Shown in pieces: positions 37,140-47,113 of a stretch of 55,419 nt of DNA. The notes below the pieces were generated by a model. The model was not told the DNA's origin, did not search any database, and was given only the letters and a program-made list of their open reading frames with translations. A program made the translations under genes and the position numbers. Numbering within the stretch: the first letter of the stretch is position 1; the number at the start of each line of letters is the position of its first letter. Source of the DNA: Lobulomyces angularis. Taxonomy: Eukaryota > Chytridiomycota > Chytridiomycetes > Lobulomycetales > Lobulomycetaceae. The stretch covers positions 1 to 55,419 of the forward strand of contig JADHYX010000118.1 in NCBI GenBank assembly GCA_027604685.1, given 5' to 3'.

Positions 37140-38216
37140 ATGACCACAAATATTTCCACATCCAAGAATGTCTTCCACTTGCAACCTGAATATCAGCCTT
37201 ATTACACTTTCTCGCTGTTAACAGTATTAATTACTCTATTTTTACCAATTCAGCTTCTTTATTCAATGAAATTCAAAATTTTTAGTAAGTCACTAAATCA
37301 ATTTCAGAAATTAGTAGTGCTCACCGTTATTTCGATGATGTTGACTAGTATAATGAATCTGTTCGTGTTTATTAATGGTCATTTTGTACTTGAATACTTT
37401 TCAATTTTTTGTTTATGTAGACCTCAGATGATATTTTGTTCTATAACACTCTTCTTAACAACTATCACTACGATTTTTCGATACAAAAGGATTTATTTAA
37501 TGAACATTAAAACTAAAATTAGCTTGGAAATAATTTTAATTCACTTGGGAAAATACATTCCATTTTCATTAATGTCAACAACTATAGTTTTGGAATTAAT
37601 TAACCTCGCAGCGGAGTTAAATGAACATCAGAAATTTGGAGAGACCAAGTTCATGCTACTTCAAGAAATATCGATTATGGCGAATTTGTTAGCTTCACTT
37701 TTTTGTTTATTTTGTGAAATATATTTTCAATTCAAAATGTTAAAAGAAAACTTGGATGATTCCAATAATCGTTCAAATACTCTAGTTTGTTGCAACAAAA
37801 ATTTCTTAGCCAAATTAAGAAGATATGAAATGTACAGACTGAAGTTAAAAACTATAATGTTGTTGCTGTTACTGTTTGACTTTACTGGCATTGTATTGGC
37901 TGTTTGCATTAATTTCCTTGGGGTGAGCCTGCCTGTCATTGCCACTGATTGTATTTTGAATGCCCTAATCGTTATGCGTACGTAAAAATAAATTGATTTG
38001 TATTTCTTTAAATAATTATTGATTTTGTTTTAAATTTATAACGGCATTATATCTTTAGATTCATGGGCAGGATTTAGTTTATTGATGATATATAAAAATG
38101 GACATGCTGATGGCATAAAAAAATTAAAAAAAAAAAAAATGAGGACTCCAACAGTAACTCTCCTATCTTCTGTCAATGCTGTTTCTTTAACCAATACTTC
38201 TGATATTCTTTCCTAA
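37140..38216 (+). CDS. Seven-helix membrane protein, paralogue 2
   Basis: Relative of the genes at 30065 and 38557. Exons 37140-37977 and 38059-38216, 331 residues. Shared landmarks: NQFQKLVVLTVISMM in H2; ITLFLTTITTIFRYKRIYL at the end of H3; a cytoplasmic loop then LGKYIPFSLMSTTIVLEL (H4); NLLASLFCLFCEIYFQFKML (H5); LKLKTIMLLLLLFDFTGIVL (H6); and H7 ending in HSWAGFSLLMIYKN after the phase-1 intron. The tail is short, Lys-rich then Ser/Thr-rich (ending NTSDILS). The ATG at 37140 is the first in frame. The helix order, loop lengths and intron position match paralogue 1, but the sequences are strongly diverged. Confidence 0.75.
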
Positions 38217-38556
38217 TGAATTTTTTTTTTTTTTTACATAAAAACTTCTCTTAAATTTTAGCAAAATTATCTACAAATTTTTTTTTTTTTTTTTGGGTTA
38301 TAGCATAATTTAAAAATAAGATTTTGATACATTTAAAAATTTAATAAAATTTATAATAGAAATTTACCCTTACATGATTATTTAAATACAAAAAGACCCA
38401 AGTTTAACACCAGTCTCACAGTTCTATGGAACAACAGAAAAAATATGATGTTTTTAACCTTTCTAGAAAAATTATGTAAAAACACACTAAAATTATCTAT
38501 CAATAAATTGCAAAATTGCTTTAGCAAGAAATAAAACATTATAAATAACATAAATT
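38217..38556. other. Intergenic between paralogues 2 and 3
   Basis: 340 bp, poly-T rich, holding the 3' end of paralogue 2 and promoter of paralogue 3. No motif recognised. Confidence 0.6.
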
Positions 38557-39570
38557 ATGAACCTAAACCAAAAAATGAGTGTCTTTGAACGAAGACACGA
38601 TATTAGAGCATATTTTATTATTTCAATTACTCTAACTACATTCTCTATTGTATTACCCTTTTACTTATTCAAATCAATGAAAATAAAGCTTAATTACAAT
38701 TTGTGGACTTTTTTTAATAAGCTTATTGTTTTAACATCAATTTCAATGTTTTTATCCAGTGCAAATTCTCTTATAGCAACGATATGTACTGAATTTTTAA
38801 CATTTTCTAATACCGAAAAACCTTTCATAACTCTACAACTACTTCTTCTTCAAACCATGATATTTTTGACAACTTTTACCACAACATATCGGTACGAACG
38901 ACTTTACTTTGCGAACTACAGAAAAAAAAAAAAGGTTGACCCAGAAAAAATATTGGTGCAAAGTGGAAAGATTATACCCTTTATTTTGTGGATTTTGACC
39001 ATAATGTTTGAAATAATAAAAGGAGTAATGGCAATTATTTCATCGACGCAGCTACTGAGAAACTTGCACTTGGTATCCTTATTTATACAAATACTAGGTG
39101 CTCTGTTTGGGATCTTCAGTGAGCTTTACTTACAGTCAAAAATGATAAAAGAAACTTTAAAAAAAGAAAAGTCTGTGAAAAAAGAAAAGAATTATGAAAA
39201 AACATGGATTACTCTGGATAAAAGAAAAAAAATAAAAATTTTAATGGGATTGCTACTTTTTAGTGACTTTAGCGCAATATTTTTGGCAGTGTTTTCCAAT
39301 TTTGCTCCATTTAGAGAAAAAATACCTAGTATATCCACAAATGGAATTTTAAATTTCTTCACTGTGTTTCGTAAGTAAAAAAATTTTTATTAATTTATAT
39401 AAAATTTTTTGTTAGATACATGGGCAGGATTTAAACTACTTTTCGTCTACAAAAACACAGAAAAAAAAGTTGCTCCAAAACCTGTTACGAAGTTATCAAC
39501 AGTGCATTACTCAAATGGTGAAGAGAGTTACTTAAAAGATCAAAATATCTCCATAAATTCTGATTTCTGA
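38557..39570 (+). CDS. Seven-helix membrane protein, paralogue 3
   Basis: Third member of the local family. Exons 38557-39370 and 39416-39570, 322 residues. It aligns by landmarks: TFFNKLIVLTSISMFLSS in H2; IFLTTFTTTYRYERLYF at the end of H3; SGKIIPFILWILTIMFEI (H4); IQILGALFGIFSELYLQSKM (H5); KIKILMGLLLFSDFSAIFL (H6); and HTWAGFKLLFVYKN after the intron in H7. The third cytoplasmic loop (between H5 and H6) is very Lys-rich. The tail is about 40 residues and ends SINSDF. It lies only 340 bp behind paralogue 2, so tandem duplication is likely. Confidence 0.75.
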
Positions 39571-39663
39571 AAAAAAAAGGACAACTTTAAATATATTGTT
39601 TTTCTGTTTATATAAAGTAGCCCGAAATCCTTCTCTAAAAAAATTATCAAAAATTACCTACAT

Positions 39664-39918
39664 GGACTTAGAAATTCATCAAATAAAGTTTTGCGCAAAG
39701 AAGGATGTGCTTGGATCCTCATTGAATCAACCATTGGAAAAATTTGGAATTTCCTAAGACCAGAAATGAAATTATTTTAATAAGTCTTCCAGATTTGGGA
39801 GGAAATCGATGTATTTTTGTTAAATAGTTAATCTGATAGTATTGAAAATAGATTAAAAGAAGTTATTAGATTAGGCGGAAATCCAGTATCAATAGATTTT
39901 CTGCCAAAAATTTCGTGA
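39664..39918 (+). pseudogene. Possible gene relic, plus strand
   Basis: 39664-39780 is open for 38 codons and encodes KVLRKEGCAWILIESTIGKI and IWNFLRPEMKLF, then hits two stops. 39832-39918 is open for 28 codons with RLKEVIRLGGNPVSIDFLPK. The composition is protein-like and the pieces are in different frames. Either a decayed gene or exons of an unrecognised one. Confidence 0.3.
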
Positions 39919-40158
39919 CATTTTGCTGTAAATTTTTTTTTGGTCAAATTAGAAGGAAATATAGACTTCTACAAAAAACAACAAATGTCAACAATGTATT
40001 TTCCAACATATATATATAATTTGGATCCTAATTTCATCTCCTAATCCATTTTTCAAGTAATTCTATGAATTCTCTTCTTTAAGTTTACCTAGATAAAATT
40101 CTACTTGACGTAAGGTAAATTTACACATGTAAATATTAGAATAACAAAATAATCTATA

Positions 40159-40377
40159 TTATTTACCAAAAAGATGATTTGGTCCACAACCATTAACTAT
40201 ATAACCTTCTATCACTGCATCTATATTTAAAGTTGCTACACCATCACTTTTCCATAATCTTTTTTTTTAATGAGTATAGTCCAGATTACTTCAAATTTCT
40301 GTATCTATGCACCACTCTCCATATTCAATATAAAATTTTTGATTCTTATACATATAAAGAAACCAAGCACAACTGAA
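40159..40377 (-). pseudogene. Gene relic with two in-frame stops, minus strand
   Basis: One frame over 73 codons reads like a globular protein (WFLYMYKNQKFYIEYGEWC; KSDGVATLNIDAVIEGYIVN; NGCGPNHLFG). It is broken by TGA (complement of 40291-40293) and TAA (complement of 40267-40269) and ends in TAA at 40159-40161. No family recognised. Coding-like sequence continues at about 40130-40020 in another frame. Confidence 0.45.
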
Positions 40378-40624
40378 TTTATTTCTTTATGTTACTATTT
40401 TTACATTTTTGGTGTAAATAATTATTGATTTATATTCTTAAAAATTTTAAAATAAAATAATTAAAATTTGTACGAGAAGAATATAATAAGAAAAATATAA
40501 AAAAAAAGTTAATTTACGTTGAACAATGACACTAGTGATGAAAAAAAGTAAAAAAAAAAAAAAAAAAGAAAAAATTTATATAGAAGAAAAACAACTTAAA
40601 ATTTTTATATAATAATCAAATAGC

Positions 40625-43329
40625 TCAACAATTTGATCTATTTCCCAGTCCTCCAAAGTTGACTAACGGCCATGTTGGACCTCTAAATCTTTCCCGTGCT
40701 CCCTTTAGTAAATCCTGGTGCCTTTCCCGATTACCCTGTAATGTATTTAAGTGGTTTTGATTCTGGTATTGATGGTATGCAGGTGGGAGATTGAAATTTG
40801 GTTTCCTTAAATCGTGATTGCTTTGAAAGGATGAGCCTTTTAAAAAAAACTACTTAGTCACTAAATTTAAAAGAACAAAAATACCTTTTACTTGTAAATC
40901 CCCCATTAAACCTCTATTGTTTTCATAAAAATGTTTACTATCTCCATGTAAAGCTCTATTGCTCGTAAAATTTAGAGAGTTTAATTTAGGTTTTAACTTC
41001 TTTCCCAAACTCATTGGTTTGGAAGTAGGAATTTCATTTTTTAAAGTGGCATATCCATTTTGTCCAAGGGATAAGTTTCTCTGGCTTACCAAATTGTGGT
41101 TGTCAGGCGGTATTACTTTATTTAAATGATTTTTTTGATTGGAAACGTTTTGGTAAAAGGGATCTAAAATACTGCTCTTTTTTTCTAACGGGATACATGC
41201 TACTCTTGGACCGGTTTTTTCTAAAATACTTGTCGAATTTAAAAAATCCTGCGTTTTCAATTGAATGTTGTTGAAGTTATCCATATTCGAATTTCTTGGT
41301 CCATTTTTATTAAAATTATCCAATTGATGGATATACGTTTCAATCTTTTCGTTATTCTCATTATCCTTATCATCACTAATAGTTGTATTAAATATTGATG
41401 GTAAAGGTTGATAGGTTTTTGAAGTAAAGCTGTTACTTTTTTTATTCATGTCCTGTAGGTATCCCAAATTTGGGTTAGAAGAAGATTTCACAAATTCATT
41501 TCTATCAACTTTCTGTTCTAGGGAGACACTTGAATTCAAAATATTCTCAGCATTCTCAATAGTAGTGCTTTTAGGAAATTCATTTATCTGTGTTAATACT
41601 GTTAAAGACTTCCGGATGTAAGGAGTTGAAAAAGGTAAAGAAGCGGCAGATTTTTGACCATAATTTTCAGTTAAAAGATTTGATTTATCAAAAAAACTTT
41701 CGTGGGAGTGATATTCATCGGTATTATTATTTTTTAAGTTTTCGCTGAATTCCTTCATTTCATTTTCTAATGAAATACATAAAGCAGAATCTATTTTTGA
41801 GTCACTGTTAGTTGGGTATAAGTTGTTAGATGCAGTTTCAGAAGTATTTATGTGGGTAGGCTGAGCAAAAGTTTTTTTTTCAATTTTAATTTCATCAGCT
41901 TCAGGTAAGAAAGAAATCAGATCTTCAAACCACGGGTGCTGCAGACAATTTGCGGCAGAAGGTCTTTTACTAGGATCATACTTCAACATATCAGCTATAA
42001 GTTGCAATCCCCATATGGGAATTCCGGTGATAATACTCTCCAATACAGGGGGTTCGATATTAGGAAAATGAAATGACATACTCTTTGCTAATTTTACTCC
42101 CTCCGGCCAATATCCTCCTCCAAATAATGATTTTGAATTCAAATTTGATGTATTCGCCTGATTGTAATATGAATTGCTAGAACCGATCATTCCACCGATG
42201 GGTTTTGATTGACTTTCCGTTGAAGAAGGAGGTCCCAACACCGTACAAATTTTATGAATTTGATCGATTTCACTTTGGCCAGGAAATAGGGGATCAAGGG
42301 TGAATACTTTCAATAATATTATTGTTAAGTGGTTAATTTTTATAAAAAAATTTTATTTAGATATTTGAAGTTTAAGTTAATATTTGAAATTGATAGGAGA
42401 AAAATGCTACCTTCTGCCATAATTGCACCTACCGCCCAAATATCAATTGGGGATGAATAATTAGGTTGATTTAAGATAACTTCTGGAGCTCTATACCTAA
42501 TATTCATTAAAACAATCCAGTTATAGCTATTTTGAAATTTAAAACTAACCACCGTGTGCTGACGTATTCTGTGTAAGGCGGCTGACTTCTAATTTCCCTT
42601 GCCAAACCAAAATCTGCAATTTTTAATACATCACCCTTTGTTAGCAAATTTTCAGGCTTCATATCCCTAAAACAAAAAATTTATTACGTATTAATCAGCG
42701 AAATTTACCTATGAAAAAATCCATGTTTATGCATGCTATTATTAATTTTATGATATTTATAAGTACTGATAAAAAATTAAGTAAAAAAATTACTATTTTA
42801 ATCCTTGTAAAACTTGAAACCTTTAAAGGAAAAAAAAAAAGTAAATTAAGGATTGCTTTTCAACAATAAAGTAATGTGAATTAATATACATGATATGTTT
42901 AACTTTTTGTTCTGTAAATCGAACTCCCTCATTCTGTTTTATTAACTGGTATAAATTTCCTTCCATATATTCGAAAACAAATGCTAAGGTACCGTCTTTT
43001 TCTCTCAATACCTCCTTTAGTTTGACTATATTTTCATGGTTATTTAACTTTTTCAAAGACTAAAATTATATAATAATCAAAAGGTGAAGTTGAAATTTGA
43101 GTAAAAAAGAGATTCACAAAAAAGAACTTAAAACAATCAAAAATGAAAAAGATCTTACCCTGACTTCTCTTAAGGCTAAACAGTCTTCCCATTTGGTATA
43201 TTTTTGTTTCATTTGTTTTATTGCAACTACTTCACCATTTTCAATGTTATTTGCAAGATAAACAGACCCAAAACTTCCATCTCCTAATTGCTTAGAAATC
43301 TTATATCTTTTTTCTAAAGAAGTCGACAT
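40625..43329 (-). CDS. MAK/ICK/MOK-type (RCK family) protein kinase
   Basis: CMGC kinase of the RCK group, whose members act in flagellar length control and intraflagellar transport. The kinase domain is complete: [32 protein letters not shown] with RE-V-R typical of [68 protein letters not shown] and [19 protein letters not shown]. The activation loop is TEY, where MAK/ICK usually have TDY and MOK has TEY. A long Ser/Asn-rich tail of about 450 residues follows, with a conserved-looking final piece [16 protein letters not shown]. About seven introns; the tail is mostly one exon. With RSP4/6 and B9D2 it forms the flagellar group of the window. Confidence 0.9.
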
Positions 43330-43750
43330 GATAACTTACTTCTTTTTATTTTTTTTTTTTTAATAGGATATTTTTGTTTTAAAAAAAAAAAAATTATTCT
43401 TGAAGTAAAAATTTCGCGAAAAAAAAAAAATTTAAACACCAGCTCACAATTTTGATTTTCAGTTCTGCAAAACCAATAATAATCTCATAGTTACATCAAG
43501 GCAACTGTTATAAAACTATTTTTATTAGTAACAGTGTACATATTTAGTTATGTTTTAATAGGAATTTTGTACAAAAGTTTTTTTCCTTTTTGCAAAATGT
43601 AGAAACTTTAGAATTCTATCAATAACATTTTAAATTTCCTCTACTAACTTTAGATATTGCATTCATTGTTTTAATTAATCTAAATCTAAAAAAAAAAGTA
43701 TATATAGTATTATTAAGTAACATAAAAAAATTTTGGTGTAGCAACTTTTG
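43330..43750. other. Intergenic, A/T-rich
   Basis: 421 bp upstream of the MAK-type kinase and downstream of the S41 protease. Poly-A/T; nothing recognised. Confidence 0.6.
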
Positions 43751-46656
43751 TTAACAACTTAAACTGAAGTTATGTAAAAAAAAATTTCCAGCAATTGGTG
43801 CATTTTGATTCCAAATAGAATTAAATCTAAAAACAATTTCAACACCACTTAATCCACTAAGTTCTCTCAATACTTTAGACTTGAAATTTACATTAACAAA
43901 GTCTACATCCTTTTCGCTACCAAAGATGCTGTAAATTTCTTTAAACTCTCCTCCGACTTTAGAAATATAACCAACTGAAACTGAATCTCCAGTCAAAAAG
44001 AAGTAATCCATAGAAAAGGCAACCTTGGGTAGACTTCTTTTTTCAAAATTTACAAAAAAACTTAATGTACTACTGGTTTGCGAAAAGTAACTTAATCCAT
44101 CATTTAGTGCTAGATAGCTATCCTTTATCAAAGTGAGACCAATGGTGGAATCAGACAAGTAATTATAAACTTTCATAAAGCTAACTTCACTCAGGTCTGT
44201 GATAGTTTTGAAATTTACAGTAAACTTATTATTTTTTTTCAAATTCAAGTAGTTTTCTAAGGATGGAAGAAGTCTAATATATCGATTGGTTCGGACAACT
44301 TCCCTATCTTCTGTATAACCAATGATTACATATTTCCTGTATCCAGAATCTGAAGTGGTAAGACTTGAATCTGTTAGAGTAATTTGACTTTTGCGTTTAA
44401 TTTTTTGTAAATGCTTGGTCTCAATTAAAACTTCGTCATTGTATAGTTCCAATTTACTTAAAAAAGTAAAAGTAATATTGAAGGCAGGAGGTTGCATCTC
44501 CGTCGCATCTCCTAAAATCTGAGGTTCAGCACTAACTATAAAAAGATTATGAATTAGCAAAAAATTAATTTTAATAAAAAATACTTACAATAAGTGAAGA
44601 TACTTTCATCTGCCAAACCAATAACTTTTAACTGGTCAGCAATTCTATTAAATATAGTTGATCGATTTTGATTTCCAGTAAAGTCATGAATTGTGGGTCT
44701 AAAGATGAAATCCGATAGAATTCCTTTATCTTCAATTAACTTTCCTTCATTTTTTCCTGATCTCACTATCTGGCGCCAACCGATAGAAAGATCTAAACCG
44801 TCGTCAGGAAGAGGTGAAAACATTTCTGGTGCGAAGTACATAAAGTCAGCATAAGATACTGTAAAACATTTAAAAAAAATATTAACATGATATTTTAGAG
44901 AAAAAGGAAGTCCATACCAACGTTTGCACCACCAGCACCAGTAGTTCCATCAACTCCAAAAATGGTAGCTGCTGCATAATCTTGCATATTTGCTGCAAAC
45001 ATATCGCAACTGCTATAGCAATTTCCATCAGTAAGTAAGCCAATTGGTCTGGTATAGGTAACGCCATACTTGTTATTTGTAGTGTCACTGCTAAATTGGC
45101 CCCTAAACAAGTTGGAATACTGGCTATCAGCATCTGTTTGATGGTAAGCTAAAGCGGAAGGATCCTCAATACTTAAAAGCACATTGTTTGGTCCAATAAA
45201 TATTTCATCGTTAACCTTAGATACAACAGTACGGGCTGGATTCGATATAAATGGAGTTTTAAAGAGTGAAGGAATAGCATCTGCTAAAGATATATAGCCA
45301 CCTGGATTGCCTCTAAGATCAAATAATACAGCATGAGTGTCTTTCAACTCATTAACCAGTAGATCTCTTATTAACAGAACGATTTGATCTTCACTAGTTT
45401 CAGCCAGTGGTTCAAAAGAAGCCAATCTAATTATTCCCATATCAAATGAACCTTTGTGATATATATTCCACGAAACTAATGGATCAAACGTTGGGTTATA
45501 AAAAAATTTATTGTCAATGCCCCCGCTGAATGAAATTTGAGAGGCATCCTCCAGCTGACGAATTCCTCTATTTAATTTTGGCGCTGTTCGCTTCCTACTA
45601 GGAATGCTTTTCAATTTTTGAATTGAAAAAGCAGTTTTTTTTTCTTTTCCTTCTAAACACTCATTGTCCTGGCGACCAGCTTTACAAAGATTAGTTAGTG
45701 GAAAATACTTCTGAGCCTAATATACCAACTGCAACTTTAACCTTAAAAGTTGTTTTACTATCCAAAGTTCTTTTTAATTCGTAAACAACAGTATCCTCAT
45801 TTGTTAGCTTAAAAAATTTTCCTGGTCTGTTGGATAGAAAGTATAAAACAGATCGTAGTCCTCCATAATCGTTCGCGCCATTTGTGGTTGAAACGTATTT
45901 ATCAAAAAGTTGTTTTAAACTGAGACCATTGATTGAAACAAGAACATGGCCTAAAGTGAAGTAATTATACAACCTATTCAACAAATTTACCAAATATTAA
46001 AGTTTACCTAACTTTACTTTTTCAAGTTCTGGACCTGCAATTTTGAGAACCTCTTCAAAACTGGAAAATTTTGACACAACTGCAATAGGATTATTAATAT
46101 TATCGTTACTATCTATTAAGTCAAAAATTAAGGGATAATAAGCTCCATAGCATTGATAAGGTTTAGGTGGGGTATAAACTGTACTAGATAAAATCAAACA
46201 AAAAAAGATAATTTAATTTTTTTATTTTAAATTCTTATTTACTGATAATCCCTGAGACTTAGAAAATGTTCCATATAAAAAAAATGAAACTTCTCATCAC
46301 TAATGTTATCAAAGTCTGTGGAATTTAAAAAATTTTCAAAAATCGGTAAAACATCGACACCGTAGTTGTTTACTTTTGATTCACGAGAAACATAAACCTA
46401 AAAGTTTAAAATTAAAAGGTGATTTTAAAAATTTAAAAAAAAAAAAAAAATTAAAATATTTTTAAGCTTGAATATCAAAAAAAAAACCTACTTGAAACAT
46501 TTTATTTATCTGATTTGCAACCAAAATTTTTTGTTCAGTTGAGTAGGATGGAAACTGTGCCTTTGGTAGAATTTCTGCCAGGTTGGTAAACAGATATTTT
46601 TCTGCATGAGTTTTGTAAATGAATATTGTAAACAGAGCAAGCAATTTAAGCAACAT
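43751..46656 (-). CDS. Secreted S41-family (tail-specific protease-like) peptidase
   Basis: Has a signal peptide (MLLKLLALFTIFIYKTHA, then EKYLF). The middle contains a peptidase S41 (TSPc) domain: HVLVSINGLSLKQLFDKY (PDZ-like or N-terminal part), KGSFDMGIIRLASFEP, THAVLFDLRGNPGGYIS and the nucleophile region GLLTDGNCYSSCDMFAANM, followed by a glycine loop FGVDGTTGAGGANV. This arrangement, with paired Cys around the catalytic Ser, is like the S41 proteins of fungi and other eukaryotic microbes. The last 270 residues or so are beta-rich with no recognised domain. About eight introns. Stop at 43751; the ATG at 46656 is preferred over the upstream in-frame GTG because it gives a clean signal peptide. 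Likely an extracellular or vacuolar protease. Confidence 0.82.
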
Positions 46657-47113
46657 TTTTAAAAATTTCTTAATTCGCACTGTAAAGTTTCAAATAAAAA
46701 AAGCAAGATTGGGTATAAAACAAAAATAATAGGGTCATTTTCCCCTTTATAAAAAAGGCTTTAAGTCAACCAGAATATGCCTTTTTGAAACCAATTTAAT
46801 ATATTATTTTAGTACTAATTTAAAGTATAGGGAATAAATATCTAAATTAAAATAATTTCCTCAACTTAAAAAAATTGAGGAAATTAATGGAGCTCCAAAA
46901 AGCCGTAAGATTTTCATTTTTGAATTTGTTATATATTTAACACTGTTTAAGGTTGATCGGTTTTTAAATAAAATCTGATGGTGCAAATACAAGTATTAGT
47001 GCTTCAGCAAAAAAAATTATATATTTATAAAACTACTAAAATACTATTAAAATAAAAAAATATATCATTATTCAATTATTGACATTTGAAAAAGTAATAA
47101 AAGAGAAAATATA
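46657..47113. other. Intergenic with a 12-bp inverted repeat
   Basis: 457 bp between the S41 protease start and the TMEM135-like stop. Apart from the inverted repeat at 46853-46886 nothing is recognised. Confidence 0.55.
46853..46886. repeat. 12-bp perfect inverted repeat
   Basis: taatttcctcaa (46853-46864), a 10-nt loop, then ttgaggaaatta (46875-46886). It may be a hairpin in the S41 protease 5' region or a chance palindrome. Confidence 0.8.

Larger units (their letters stand above)
39571..40624. other. Intergenic with interrupted coding-like segments
   Basis: 1,054 bp between seven-helix paralogue 3 and the MAK-type kinase 3' end. No intact gene; decayed coding-like frames occur on both strands at 39664-39918 and 40159-40377 (separate entries). 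Confidence 0.5.

Noticed and set aside
40159..40377. Alternative genetic code with reassigned stops
   Set aside because: TAA, TAG and TGA all end well-supported genes here (for example VPS34 TAA, CDC45 TAG, MAK-type kinase TGA), so interrupted frames are better read as relics.
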